From assembly GCA_018713335.1 (NCBI GenBank), contig DVOW01000033.1:1-64000 (forward strand): a DNA stretch of 64,000 nucleotides. The letters run 5' to 3'. How positions within the stretch are numbered: position 1 is the first letter of the stretch; each line of letters begins with the position of its first letter. A program made the translations under genes and the position numbers. This stretch comes from Candidatus Merdivicinus intestinigallinarum. Lineage in GTDB: Bacteria; Bacillota; Clostridia; Oscillospirales; Ruminococcaceae. Below are positions 1 to 7,256 of the stretch, piece after piece. The notes under the pieces were generated by a model that was not told the DNA's origin, ran no database searches, and worked only from the letters and a program-made list of their open reading frames with translations.

Positions 1-200
1 CTCAATCCCTGCAAATCGTCCGTGCGGATGCCGACGAGATACCAGTCCGCAGCCATCTCGATCCGGGTGGGTTTCCACTTGCCCCCGACCATGACATCGA
101 AGCATTCCCCGCAGTGCAGACCGCCGTAGTAACAGTCAAGGTCAAAGCGAATGTCGTATCGATCCGTTGCGTGGTCATAAACCAAAGTTCCCTGTTTCAT
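1..200 (-). CDS. DUF5348-type small protein, 3' end outside window
   Basis: The frame starts at the ATG complementary to 198-200, behind a strong AAAGGAG site, and runs off the left edge, so at least 66 residues are visible. The protein begins MKQGTLVYDHATDRYDIRF and contains YYGGLHCGECFDV followed by a GGKWKPTRIE segment. This is the layout of the small DUF5348 family. From general knowledge these proteins are common on Firmicutes integrative elements and have no assigned function. Together with the long inverted repeat at 333-382 it suggests that the left edge belongs to a mobile element. The family call is from memory of the motif pattern. Confidence 0.7.
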   Translation of the reverse strand, partial: MKQGTLVYDHATDRYDIRFDLDCYYGGLHCGECFDVMVGGKWKPTRIEMAADWYLVGIRTDDLQGL

Positions 201-332
201 GATGGACTCCTTTCGTTGTGGGCAGCGCAACGGGAAGGGCTTACGCAGTGTACCTCCATAGCCACCGCCAGCCGGTTTTGATCCGGTGCGCCGATTGTAG
301 TGCGATTGTTCCTCTTTCAGGTCAAAAAAGAA

Positions 333-382
333 GGGACTAAGCCAGAATCCCTTGATTTTCAAGGTCTTTCTGATTTAGTCCC
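333..382. repeat. Long imperfect inverted repeat
   Basis: The arms are GGGACTAA-gc-CAGAA-n-CCTTGA and its complement (TCAAGG-n-TTCTG-at-TTAGTCCC), separated by only three bases. No T-run follows on either strand, so it is not a typical terminator. It lies between the DUF5348 gene fragment and chromosomal-looking genes. It may be a recombinase arm or attachment region of an integrative element, or a transcript-end hairpin. The role is inference. Confidence 0.5.
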
Positions 383-434
383 ATTATCGCACAACAATCT
401 TTTCAAACACAGCCTGTTCCTCCTTTTCTGCGCG

Positions 435-483
435 AAAAAAAGCGGCCTGCCAAGCGGATTCGCTTCCAGCCGGCAGACCACGC
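435..483 (-). terminator. Rho-independent terminator of the DUF1848 operon
   Basis: Read on the minus strand, a GC-rich stem (GCGTGGTCTGCC with GGCAGGCCGC, one bulge) is followed directly by seven Ts (complement of 435-441). It lies 70-120 bases downstream of the DUF1848 stop codon and points the same way. Confidence 0.75.
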
Positions 484-554
484 ATTGCTTCTATTTTTAT
501 TTTACACCTTTTTTCCCAAAAATGTTATAGGCATTTCGACCAAATCTTTCAAAA

Positions 555-1418
555 TCAACATTTCTTCGATTCGGCCGAGAGCAGGAGCTGAGGAGAAGCC
601 GGGTCGTGGCGGCTCGAACGGAGCCGCTTCCCGCCGGAGGCGTAGCAGTACCGGCACCCGTGGCGACAGGCGCCGTACATCCCAATGTCCACGCTGGCCG
701 CGCAGCCGCAGCCCTCCCGCTGGTTCCGGTCCTTTTGGGCCGAAACCGGCCGCCCGGCGGCTTTTTCCGCCAGGACCGGGTCGATGCAGGCGGACTTCCC
801 AATGCCCCACCGGGAAAAATCCCCGGCCTCGCAGCAGGCCGATACGGGCAGTTGGTATTCCGCCGCGATTTTTCCGATACCTGCCGCCAGCTTTTCCACA
901 TCCTCCGGCGGAACCGGTGAAAATCCCCGTTCCATCCGGGCGTAAATGTCCAGGAAACTAATGACGCAGCGCCCGGCGGCCCCATTCATCCCCCGGCAAA
1001 GCTGCCCGAAGGCTTCCAGATGCCGTTCCACCGTCCATTCCCCCCGGGTGAGGATGGGGTCGTACCGCCAGACCAAGCTATGGGGCCCATAAGTTTCCCC
1101 AATGCGCCGCATAGCGGACAACACCTGGCGTTTGTCCGGCAGCCCTGGTTCCAGCTCCGGGCCGTAAGGGGTCAGGGTGTGCTGGAAATAAAAGGGGTAC
1201 CCCATTTCCCGGACGCGGGGGAGCCGGGGCAGGAACGGCCCGGCGTTTTTAGTCCAGAACACCACACAGCCGATATCTTCCGGGGTAAAGCGCAGGTCCC
1301 GCACCTGACGGGGATTATAGGGGTTCGGCACCAGTACCCGGCCCTCCCGCAGCCGTTTTTCCAGCCATTCCCCATAAAAAGCCGGCAAGTCTGTCCGGCG
1401 GCTTGCGCTTATAATCAT
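555..1418 (-). CDS. DUF1848 family protein with C-terminal cysteine cluster
   Basis: The 287-residue protein begins MIISASRRTDLPAFYGEW, the hallmark opening of the DUF1848 family. It contains the CVVFWTKN and WRYDPI segments typical of the family. The C terminus carries the dense cysteine motif CGCAASVDIGMYGACRHGC followed by RYCYA, which looks like an iron-sulfur binding site related to spore photoproduct lyase-like radical enzymes. No reaction is established for the family. The ATG at 1418 overlaps the preceding stop by four bases (ATGA), so it is translationally coupled to the AlkD-like gene. A longer in-frame reading to 1850 exists but would overlap that gene completely. Confidence 0.85.
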   Translation of the reverse strand: MIISASRRTDLPAFYGEWLEKRLREGRVLVPNPYNPRQVRDLRFTPEDIGCVVFWTKNAGPFLPRLPRVREMGYPFYFQHTLTPYGPELEPGLPDKRQVLSAMRRIGETYGPHSLVWRYDPILTRGEWTVERHLEAFGQLCRGMNGAAGRCVISFLDIYARMERGFSPVPPEDVEKLAAGIGKIAAEYQLPVSACCEAGDFSRWGIGKSACIDPVLAEKAAGRPVSAQKDRNQREGCGCAASVDIGMYGACRHGCRYCYASGGKRLRSSRHDPASPQLLLSAESKKC

Positions 1419-2116
1419 GGCGATACCTCCAGCATTTCCTTCAGCCGCGCCTTTTCCTCCGGGGACGGCCGCCTGGATTCCCGGATCTTCTGCACCGTTT
1501 TCCGCAGGATTTCCGGCGGGATTTCCCCGCTTTGCAGCAAAGGCAGGGTTTTTCCCGGGAAATCCAGGTAAAATTCCGCCAGGGCCCAGGCCGCCGCCAT
1601 CCGGGCGTAATATCCGGGATGGGTGATCCCGCCAAGGCACTCCAAGGCCCGGTCCGCCCATTCTTCCGTTTGATAATGATCCAGGATCAGAACTGCCCCC
1701 ATCCGAACGGAAAATTCCTCCTCTATCCTTAGGGATTCCAGCACCAGGGGCCAAAATTCCTCCCGGTTTTTGGGGACCGCCTTCAAGCTCACACAGAAGC
1801 TGTCGCACACGGACCAGTTCTGAATGCGGGGCCGGAACCGCCGGATCCATTCTATCTGTTCTTCCACCGGAATTTTTGCCCTTCCAATACAGAACCCGGC
1901 CAGCAGATCCTCCTCAAACCAGCAGTCCCTGCCCTGGAAGTATTCCTCTAAATATTCCCGCCACCGGCCGCCTTTGACGATCTCCCCAGCCATTTTCCGC
2001 AGAGCAGGGAGCCGCACCCCCTGCAGATCCGTGCCGTCCGGCAGCAGCCTGGCCGAAAACTCCCGGTACTTCGGTTCCGCCGCCTGCTGGATTTTCACGC
2101 GGACTTCCTCCCGCAT
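1415..2116 (-). CDS. DNA alkylation repair protein, AlkD-like HEAT-repeat glycosylase
   Basis: The 233-residue protein shows the repeated amphipathic helices of the AlkD/DNA alkylation repair family. Typical segments are GVRLPALRKMA near residue 33, EDLLAGFCIGRAK near 69, IQNWSVCDSFC near 98 and a late YYARMAAAWALAEF near 168. AlkD enzymes excise bulky or cationic alkylated bases without base flipping. The W, D and C of the NWSVCDSF segment match the conserved active-site stretch as I recall it. It is the middle gene of a three-gene operon. An O6-alkylguanine methyltransferase lies just across the divergent promoter, so the locus has an alkylation-repair theme. Confidence 0.85.
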   Translation of the reverse strand: MREEVRVKIQQAAEPKYREFSARLLPDGTDLQGVRLPALRKMAGEIVKGGRWREYLEEYFQGRDCWFEEDLLAGFCIGRAKIPVEEQIEWIRRFRPRIQNWSVCDSFCVSLKAVPKNREEFWPLVLESLRIEEEFSVRMGAVLILDHYQTEEWADRALECLGGITHPGYYARMAAAWALAEFYLDFPGKTLPLLQSGEIPPEILRKTVQKIRESRRPSPEEKARLKEMLEVSP

Positions 2117-2128
2117 AGAGCTCCCCTC

Positions 2129-2458
2129 CTAGTGAAAAAATCCCTGATACTGCCGGGCCTGGGGCTTTGTCCGGATGCGCCGCCGGATGCTCATTTCCCC
2201 CATGGCGCAGGCCAGGGCCGCAGCCAAGGCCGACAGCGCCATGGAGCCGGCCGCCTCCCCCAGCAGATGGGCGGAAAAACCTGCGCATCCCCGCATGAGC
2301 AACAGATTCAACAGCCAGATCCCCAGTCCCGCCGGAATGGTCAGCGCCTGCCGGGCTTTCATGGACAGCACCGGCCGCCCCTCGATATAGCCCGCCACCC
2401 GGAAAAACATCCATCCGCATCCGCAAATCCCCGCCAGAATGAACAAAACCTCTCCCAT
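2129..2458 (-). CDS. Small membrane protein of unknown function
   Basis: The 109-residue protein has three or four hydrophobic stretches: EVLFILAGICGCGWMFF at the N terminus, ALTIPAGLGIWLLNLLL in the middle and AGSMALSALAAALAC near residue 80. It ends in a basic tail. I chose the ATG at 2458 because AGAGG-type ribosome binding sequence precedes it; an upstream in-frame ATG at 2566 would sit on the promoter. It is the first gene of the operon with the AlkD-like and DUF1848 genes, 12 bases before the former. I do not recognise a family. Confidence 0.65.
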   Translation of the reverse strand: MGEVLFILAGICGCGWMFFRVAGYIEGRPVLSMKARQALTIPAGLGIWLLNLLLMRGCAGFSAHLLGEAAGSMALSALAAALACAMGEMSIRRRIRTKPQARQYQGFFH

Positions 2459-2511
2459 TTCCTCATCCTCTTTCCGACTCCCAAATTTAAACAAATGTTC
2501 CTTACACCAAT

Positions 2512-2540
2512 AAGATAACACAGACGATGAAAAATTGCAA
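2512..2540 (-). promoter_or_regulatory. Sigma-A-type promoter for the membrane protein-AlkD-DUF1848 operon
   Basis: On the minus strand TTGCAA (2535-2540) and TATCTT (2512-2517) are separated by 17 bases, about 55 bases upstream of the start at 2458. Confidence 0.6.
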
Positions 2541-2588
2541 GAGGTTTTAGAAAAAATGTTCGACAAATTTCAAAAAATTTTTTCCGCC

Positions 2589-2617
2589 TTGACAGAAGGC
2601 GGAAACTGTGCCAAAAT
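2589..2617 (+). promoter_or_regulatory. Sigma-A-type promoter for ogt
   Basis: TTGACA (2589-2594), 17-base spacer, CAAAAT (2612-2617), 30 bases before the start codon at 2648. It is back to back with the minus-strand promoter at 2512-2540. Confidence 0.6.
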
Positions 2618-2647
2618 GGAACAAACAAGAACGGGGAGGAACCATCC

Positions 2648-3103
2648 ATGCAGTATCTTTTCCATTTAGAAAGCCCCATCGGCCCCTTGACCCTGACGGA
2701 GGAGGACGGGGCCTTGATCCGGCTGGATTTTGGGAAAAAGGGCCAGGCCGGGCCGGAAACGCCCCTTTTGGCGGAGGCGAGAAACCAGCTGGAGCAGTAT
2801 TTTTCCGGGAGCCTCCGCAGGTTTACCCTGCCCCTCCAGCCGAAGGGCACGCCGTTCCAGCAAAAGGTCTGGGCGGCCCTTCTGCAAATTCCCTGGGGGG
2901 AAACCCGGACCTATGGCCAGGTGGCCGCTATGATCGGCCAGCCCAAAGCCTGCCGGGCAGTGGGCATGGCCAACAACCGGAACCCTCTGCCCATTTTTAT
3001 CCCCTGCCACCGGGTCATTGGGGCAAATGGGCAGCTCACGGGCTACGCCGGCGGCCTTTCTGCAAAGGAACGGCTGCTTGCCTTAGAACAGGGGGGCCGT
3101 TAA
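2648..3103 (+). CDS. ogt: Methylated-DNA-[protein]-cysteine S-methyltransferase
   Basis: The 151-residue protein repairs O6-alkylguanine by transferring the alkyl group to its own cysteine. The active-site motif IPCHRVIG is present with the acceptor Cys at residue 120. The helix-turn-helix and arginine-finger region (RTYGQVAAMIGQPKACRAVG) and the GGL C-terminal helix start are intact. The length is normal for the single-domain Ogt/MGMT family without an Ada domain. A GGGAGGA site precedes the ATG. Its stop overlaps the convergent histidine kinase stop by four bases. Confidence 0.95.
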   Translation: MQYLFHLESPIGPLTLTEEDGALIRLDFGKKGQAGPETPLLAEARNQLEQYFSGSLRRFTLPLQPKGTPFQQKVWAALLQIPWGETRTYGQVAAMIGQPKACRAVGMANNRNPLPIFIPCHRVIGANGQLTGYAGGLSAKERLLALEQGGR

Positions 3104-4575
3104 TCCGGCTCCCCGGAAATGGGCAGTTCAAACCAGAAGGTGCTGCCTCGTCCCACCGCGCTTTCCACGCCGTAACGGGCTTTATGCAGCTCCAGCACAT
3201 TTTTCACAATGGACAGCCCCAGGCCTGTGCCCACAGCGGCCCGCTTGTGGGTGCGGTCCAGCTTGTAGTACCGGTTCCAGACGTATTCCAGCTTGTCGCT
3301 GGGGATCCCCACGCCGGTGTCCTGGATCTCCACCCTGGCCCAGCCGTCTTTTTCAAACAGCCGCACCATGATGCGCTTGTCGGCTCCGGTGTAGTTCACG
3401 GCGTTGTTAATCAGGTTATAGACCACCTGGGACAGCTTGCTTTCGTCGGCGTCCACCCAGACGCCGTCCTTTAAGGAAACCTCCAGCTGGTAGCCGTCCT
3501 GTTCCGTCAGCTTGGCGTACCGGCCCAAAATCCCGTGGATCATCTCCGTCAGGTTCAGGCGGACCACGTTCAGCTCCTGGACCCCGGCCTGTAATTTGGA
3601 CAGGTCCAGCAGGTCGTTGACCAGCCGGGTCAGGCGGTTGGATTCGTCGATAATCACCTGGATATTCTCCGGCGTCCCTTCCCCCGGCAGGTCCCGCATC
3701 ATTTCGGCATAGCCGGTGATCATGGTGAGGGGGGTGCGCAGGTCGTGGGAAATATTGGCCAAAAGCTCCCGCCGCAGGCCCTCCGCCTTGGAAAGCTCCA
3801 CGGCCGTGTGGTTCAGGGTGTCATTGAGCTCCGCGATTTCCCGGTATTCCCTTCCCTCAAACCGGGTGTCGTAATCCCCCTTGGCCAGGCGTTTGGCCGA
3901 CTCGTTGACCCGGGCAATGGGCCGGGCCAGCCATCGAGACAGAAAGAGGGAGATGACCAAAGACAGCCCCGCCATCAAGAAGGTGACCAGCAGCAGCTGG
4001 ATCCTCAAGGTCTGCACCGTTGCGCTGACCGGGGACAGCACTGAGTTTAGCAGCAAAATCTTATCCGGCCCGCTTTGGGATTCCAAAATCTGGACCAGGA
4101 TCATGCTTTCCTTTTCCCCCGGCTGGGAAGCAGCCAGGAAATAGCCGTGATTTTGGAGTACCACCACCGGTCGTTCGTTCACCGACCGCTCCACATATTT
4201 GCCGCCGTTTTCCAAAGCAAGCAGATAAAGCCGGAACAGCTCCGGCGTCTGCATTTTGTGGATGCGGCAGTCCGGCAGGGTATCGGCGGAAGCGTACACA
4301 TTATTTTCCGTGTCCAGGATCATAATGCAAAGCTCGTACTGGGCGGCCAGGCTCTGCACCAGCTCGTTCACGCCGCCCTCATCCGCGTGCTGCACCAGAG
4401 TTTGGGCGGCGTTGTTAATGTCCCGGGTTTTGATCCCCTTGTAAAACTGGTCCAGCAGCACCACCTGGAAGGTCCACAAAAGGGCCAGCATCACCAGAGT
4501 AAAGACGGCAAAGGCCCCCAGAAGCTTCCATTTCATGGGGGTTTCCCGGAATTTATGCTTCAAAACGGTAACCAA
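3100..4575 (-). CDS. Two-component sensor histidine kinase, membrane-bound
   Basis: The protein has about 491 residues. Transmembrane segments lie near 17-39 and 190-212 and bracket an extracytoplasmic sensor of about 150 residues. A HAMP domain follows (about 213-265), then HisKA with the phospho-acceptor His277 in NISHDLRTPLT, then a HATPase domain with N-box NLINNAVNY, DTGVGIP and GTGLGLSIVK. The 5' end overlaps the response regulator, so the two are coupled. The start is uncertain: the frame opens at a TTG (4575), and an ATG at 4536 (MKWKLLGAF) is an alternative. Neither has a strong ribosome binding site. The signal sensed cannot be read from sequence. Confidence 0.9.
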   Translation of the reverse strand: MVTVLKHKFRETPMKWKLLGAFAVFTLVMLALLWTFQVVLLDQFYKGIKTRDINNAAQTLVQHADEGGVNELVQSLAAQYELCIMILDTENNVYASADTLPDCRIHKMQTPELFRLYLLALENGGKYVERSVNERPVVVLQNHGYFLAASQPGEKESMILVQILESQSGPDKILLLNSVLSPVSATVQTLRIQLLLVTFLMAGLSLVISLFLSRWLARPIARVNESAKRLAKGDYDTRFEGREYREIAELNDTLNHTAVELSKAEGLRRELLANISHDLRTPLTMITGYAEMMRDLPGEGTPENIQVIIDESNRLTRLVNDLLDLSKLQAGVQELNVVRLNLTEMIHGILGRYAKLTEQDGYQLEVSLKDGVWVDADESKLSQVVYNLINNAVNYTGADKRIMVRLFEKDGWARVEIQDTGVGIPSDKLEYVWNRYYKLDRTHKRAAVGTGLGLSIVKNVLELHKARYGVESAVGRGSTFWFELPISGEPD

Positions 4576-5224
4576 CCCCCCGCAGCGTCACAATAAATTT
4601 GCTGTAAACCCCCAGGCTTTTCCGCAAAAGCTTAATGTGGGTGTCCAAAGTGCGGTCGTCCCCGTAAAAATCGTAGCCCCACACGTTGGTGATGAGGGTT
4701 TCCCGGGACAGGGCGATGCCCCGGTTGCGCACCAGGTAGAAAAGCAGGTCGTATTCCTTTGGGGACAGCTCCGCCTTTTGGCCGTCAACGGTGACAATCC
4801 GGCCGGTCATATCCACCGTCAAGCCCTCGAACTGGTAAACCTCCCTGTTGTTTTCCGCGGCCGGACGGCTCCGTTTCAGGATGGCCTGGACCCGCATCAT
4901 CAGCTCCCGGGGGGAAAAGGGCTTCACTACGTAGTCGTCCACCCCGATTTCAAAGCCGTGGATCCGGTCGTACTCCTCCCCTCTGGCCGACAGCATCAAA
5001 ACCGGCGTGTCCGAGGTTTTCCGGATCTCCCGGCAGGCGGAAAAGCCGTCCAGTTCCGGCATCATCACGTCCATAATAATCAGGTCGAATTTCTTCTGCT
5101 TGCAGATTTCCACGGCCTCCATGCCGTCCACCGCTTCGGAAACCTGGTACCCCTCAAAAGCGGCGTATTTTTTGATAATGTTGCGGATCTGTTCCTCGTC
5201 GTCCACAACTAAAATATGAACCAT
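4553..5224 (-). CDS. OmpR/PhoB-family response regulator
   Basis: The 223-residue protein has a receiver domain (VVDDEEQIR, phospho-acceptor Asp52 in IIMDVMMPE, VKPFSPREL) and a C-terminal winged helix (ELSPKEYDLLFYLVRNRG, TLDTHIKLLRKSLG, TLRGVGYRFE). The ATG at 5224 follows a GGAGGCGAT site. A longer frame to 5341 would run over the promoter. It is the first gene of the two-component operon. An exact 11-bp tandem direct repeat immediately upstream of the -10 element is the expected type of binding site for this family and suggests autoregulation. Confidence 0.92.
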   Translation of the reverse strand: MVHILVVDDEEQIRNIIKKYAAFEGYQVSEAVDGMEAVEICKQKKFDLIIMDVMMPELDGFSACREIRKTSDTPVLMLSARGEEYDRIHGFEIGVDDYVVKPFSPRELMMRVQAILKRSRPAAENNREVYQFEGLTVDMTGRIVTVDGQKAELSPKEYDLLFYLVRNRGIALSRETLITNVWGYDFYGDDRTLDTHIKLLRKSLGVYSKFIVTLRGVGYRFEA

Positions 5225-5251
5225 CCAGATCGCCTCCTTTTTTCCAATGGT

Positions 5252-5279
5252 ATCATAAAAATGTGACGAAAATGTGACG
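5252..5279 (-). promoter_or_regulatory. Response-regulator promoter: -10 plus 11-bp tandem direct repeat
   Basis: On the minus strand CGTCACATTTT occurs twice in perfect tandem (5258-5279) and abuts TATGAT (5252-5257). The position where a -35 hexamer should be is occupied by the repeats and has no good match. OmpR/PhoB-type regulators bind head-to-tail half sites at 11-bp spacing over the -35 region. An activator-dependent, autoregulated promoter is therefore inferred. Confidence 0.65.
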
Positions 5280-5287
5280 GGATCCCG

Positions 5288-5316
5288 TTGACAAAAGAGG
5301 GAAAAGAGCGTATAAT
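5288..5316 (+). promoter_or_regulatory. Sigma-A promoter of the metal exporter-fur operon
   Basis: TTGACA (5288-5293), 17-base spacer, perfect TATAAT (5311-5316). The Fur-type box begins five bases downstream and covers the expected transcription start. Confidence 0.85.
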
Positions 5317-5320
5317 AAAC

Positions 5321-5339
5321 GATAATGAGAATCGTTATC
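5321..5339 (+). promoter_or_regulatory. Fur-type operator
   Basis: GATAATGAGAATCGTTATC differs from the textbook 19-bp Fur box at two positions. It sits just after the -10 hexamer, where a bound repressor would block initiation. The second gene of the operon encodes a Fur-family protein, so autoregulation by that protein is likely. Which metal it senses is unknown. Confidence 0.8.
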
Positions 5340-5361
5340 ATTTAGAACAAGGAGATTACCT

Positions 5362-6222
5362 ATGATTCACGCTCTTTCCCACGCCTTTTGGGACACCCTT
5401 CAAACCCTGCCCATCCTGTTGGCCGTTTACCTGCTGCTGGAATTTTTAGAGTCCCGGCGGATCACCGAACGCCTGGCCGGGACAGTGGAAAAAATCGGCC
5501 CGGCTGCCGGGGCGCTGGTGGGCTGTATCCCCCAGTGCGGGTTCGCGGCGGCGGCCTCCTCTATGTATAGCCAGAAATTTCTGTCGGCCGGGACGCTGAT
5601 CGCCGTTTTTCTCTCCACCTCCGACGAGGCTCTGCCCATCCTGCTGGCTTCCCCGGACGGTTGGGACAAGGTGATCCCCCTGCTGGCGGCCAAGCTGATT
5701 CTGGCCATTGGGGCGGGATACCTGTTCCAGTGGACATTGTTCCGGAGGGAGACCTCTGTCCCCGGTGAAACCTCCATCCAGGAAACCATTGACCACGACT
5801 GCTGCGGCCACCACTCCCACACTCCCGGGAAATGGGCCATCCTCTGGCAGGCGGTGCGCCGCACCCTGCATATCGGGGTCTTCCTGCTGGTCACCTCCGC
5901 AGTTGTGGAGCTGGCCGTCCATGGGCTGGGTGAGGATCTATTAAATAAACTTCTGCTAAACGGCAGCGTTTTCCAGCCCCTGCTTACGGCCCTCATCGGT
6001 CTCATCCCCGGGTGCGCCGTATCGGTGATTTTGACCCAGCTGTTTTTGGCGGGGAATCTGAGCTTCGGCGCGGCTGTGGCGGGGCTGGCCACCGGGGCCG
6101 GGTTTGGGTACCTGGTGCTGGTAAAAGAATGCAGAGACTGGAAAGCAATTGGGAAAATCGTGGGGTGCACCTACCTGGCGGCTGCCATTGGGGGCATGGT
6201 GCTCCAGCTGATTGCGGGGTGA
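5362..6222 (+). CDS. Putative metal/metalloid exporter, ArsP_2-like permease
   Basis: The 286-residue integral membrane protein has two halves. Each carries a glycine-proline-cysteine motif, VGCIPQCG (about 53-60) and LIPGCAVS (about 215-222), typical of the putative heavy-metal exporter family formerly DUF2899. A loop near 145-153 is rich in His and Cys (HDCCGHHSH) and could bind metal. The family has been proposed to move manganese, iron or arsenic species; the substrate here is not known. It is the first gene after a Fur box and lies four bases before the Fur-family gene. This fits a metal-controlled efflux operon. Confidence 0.75.
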   Translation: MIHALSHAFWDTLQTLPILLAVYLLLEFLESRRITERLAGTVEKIGPAAGALVGCIPQCGFAAAASSMYSQKFLSAGTLIAVFLSTSDEALPILLASPDGWDKVIPLLAAKLILAIGAGYLFQWTLFRRETSVPGETSIQETIDHDCCGHHSHTPGKWAILWQAVRRTLHIGVFLLVTSAVVELAVHGLGEDLLNKLLLNGSVFQPLLTALIGLIPGCAVSVILTQLFLAGNLSFGAAVAGLATGAGFGYLVLVKECRDWKAIGKIVGCTYLAAAIGGMVLQLIAG

Positions 6223-6226
6223 GGAT

Positions 6227-6652
6227 ATGGAACACAAAGACGCGGTCACTTTGCTCAAAAACGCCGGGCTGAAAATCACCCGGCAGCGGCAGGTGATTTT
6301 GGAGCTGTTTTTGGACACCAAGCAGCATTTGTCCGCCGAGGAAGTCTTTCTGACCCTGAAAGACAAGGGGGAGGATTTCGGCCTGGCCACGGTTTACCGA
6401 ACCCTGGCGGTATTAGAGGAGCAGGGGATTTTAGACAAGTCCGACGCCCCGGGCAGCGCCAGCCAGCGCTACTTCCCCGCCGCCCATGAGCACCAGCACC
6501 AGCTCATCTGCACCCGGTGCGGCAAGGTGATCTATTTGGATGAATGTCCAGCGGAGGAATATCTCCACCGGCTGGCGGAGCATTACGGTTTCCAGATCAC
6601 CGGCCACTCTTTCCAGATCTACGGGCTCTGCCCCGGATGCCGGGAGGGATAA
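6227..6652 (+). CDS. Fur-family metalloregulator
   Basis: The 141-residue protein has an N-terminal winged helix (LKITRQRQVILELF, FGLATVYRTLAVLEEQGIL) and a C-terminal dimerisation domain. The HEHQHQLICTRCGK segment (about 88-100) and CPGC (135-138) form the structural zinc site and part of the sensory site. Both CxxC pairs are intact. ATG at 6227 follows a GGGTGAGG site. The gene is the second of an operon whose promoter carries a Fur box. Fur, Zur, PerR and Mur cannot be separated by eye. Confidence 0.9.
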   Translation: MEHKDAVTLLKNAGLKITRQRQVILELFLDTKQHLSAEEVFLTLKDKGEDFGLATVYRTLAVLEEQGILDKSDAPGSASQRYFPAAHEHQHQLICTRCGKVIYLDECPAEEYLHRLAEHYGFQITGHSFQIYGLCPGCREG

Positions 6653-6653
6653 T

Positions 6654-7256
6654 ATGTTCGACCAGACAGAATATGAAGGCGTCGACTTTTCCGAAGCGGA
6701 AATCTTAGAGGAACAGCTGTCCCATTTGGCATTCCGGAACTGCCGGTTCCGCGGGGCGGATTTCGCCGCGATCATCCTAGAAGGCTGCCGCTTTGAGAAC
6801 TGCGATTTTTCCTCGGCTTCGTTGAATGGCATCACTGCCAGGCGGTGCGCCTTTTTAAACTGCTCCTTCCGTTTCGCGGACTGCTTTGCCGCCTCCTTTG
6901 AGGACTGCAAAATGACCGGCTCGGTTTTCGATACCACCAACTGCACCGCCATGCAGCTCCTTTCCGGGGACTGGTCCTACACCTATCTTGCCGAAATGGA
7001 TTTTAATAAACGGAAGCTAACCCAGGTCAACTTTACCGGCGCGGATTTAAGCCGGTGCAAGTTTGAAAAAGCCGTCCTCCGGGACTGCAATTTCTCCGAA
7101 GCCAATTTAAACGGCGTTTCCTTCCAGGGGGCGGATCTGCGGGGGAGCGTGTTCGCCCAGGTGGATTTCCTTTCCCTGAACCTAAAAAACGCCAAAATCG
7201 ACTTAAACCAGGCGGTAGCTATTGCTGAAAGCCTGGGGGCGGTGTACACGCCTTAA
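6654..7256 (+). CDS. Pentapeptide-repeat protein, Qnr/MfpA-like
   Basis: The 200-residue protein is built almost entirely of A(D/N)LXX-type repeats such as FRGADFAA, FENCDFSSASL, FTGADLSRCKF and FQGADLRGSVF. They are interrupted near residue 103 by GDWSYTYLAEMDF. That insertion and the DLNQAVAIAESLGAV terminus match the two-coil Qnr/MfpA/McbG branch that mimics DNA and protects gyrase. Gyrase protection is inference. It starts one base after the fur stop and so is cotranscribed with the Fur-controlled operon, which is an unusual partner. Its 3' end overlaps the convergent lactonase gene. Confidence 0.75.
   Translation: MFDQTEYEGVDFSEAEILEEQLSHLAFRNCRFRGADFAAIILEGCRFENCDFSSASLNGITARRCAFLNCSFRFADCFAASFEDCKMTGSVFDTTNCTAMQLLSGDWSYTYLAEMDFNKRKLTQVNFTGADLSRCKFEKAVLRDCNFSEANLNGVSFQGADLRGSVFAQVDFLSLNLKNAKIDLNQAVAIAESLGAVYTP

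Noticed and set aside
555-1850. Longer reading of the DUF1848 gene (431 codons)
   Set aside because: The extra N terminus overlaps the AlkD-like gene and is Gly/Pro-rich out-of-frame sequence; the ATGA-coupled start at 1418 gives the family N terminus.
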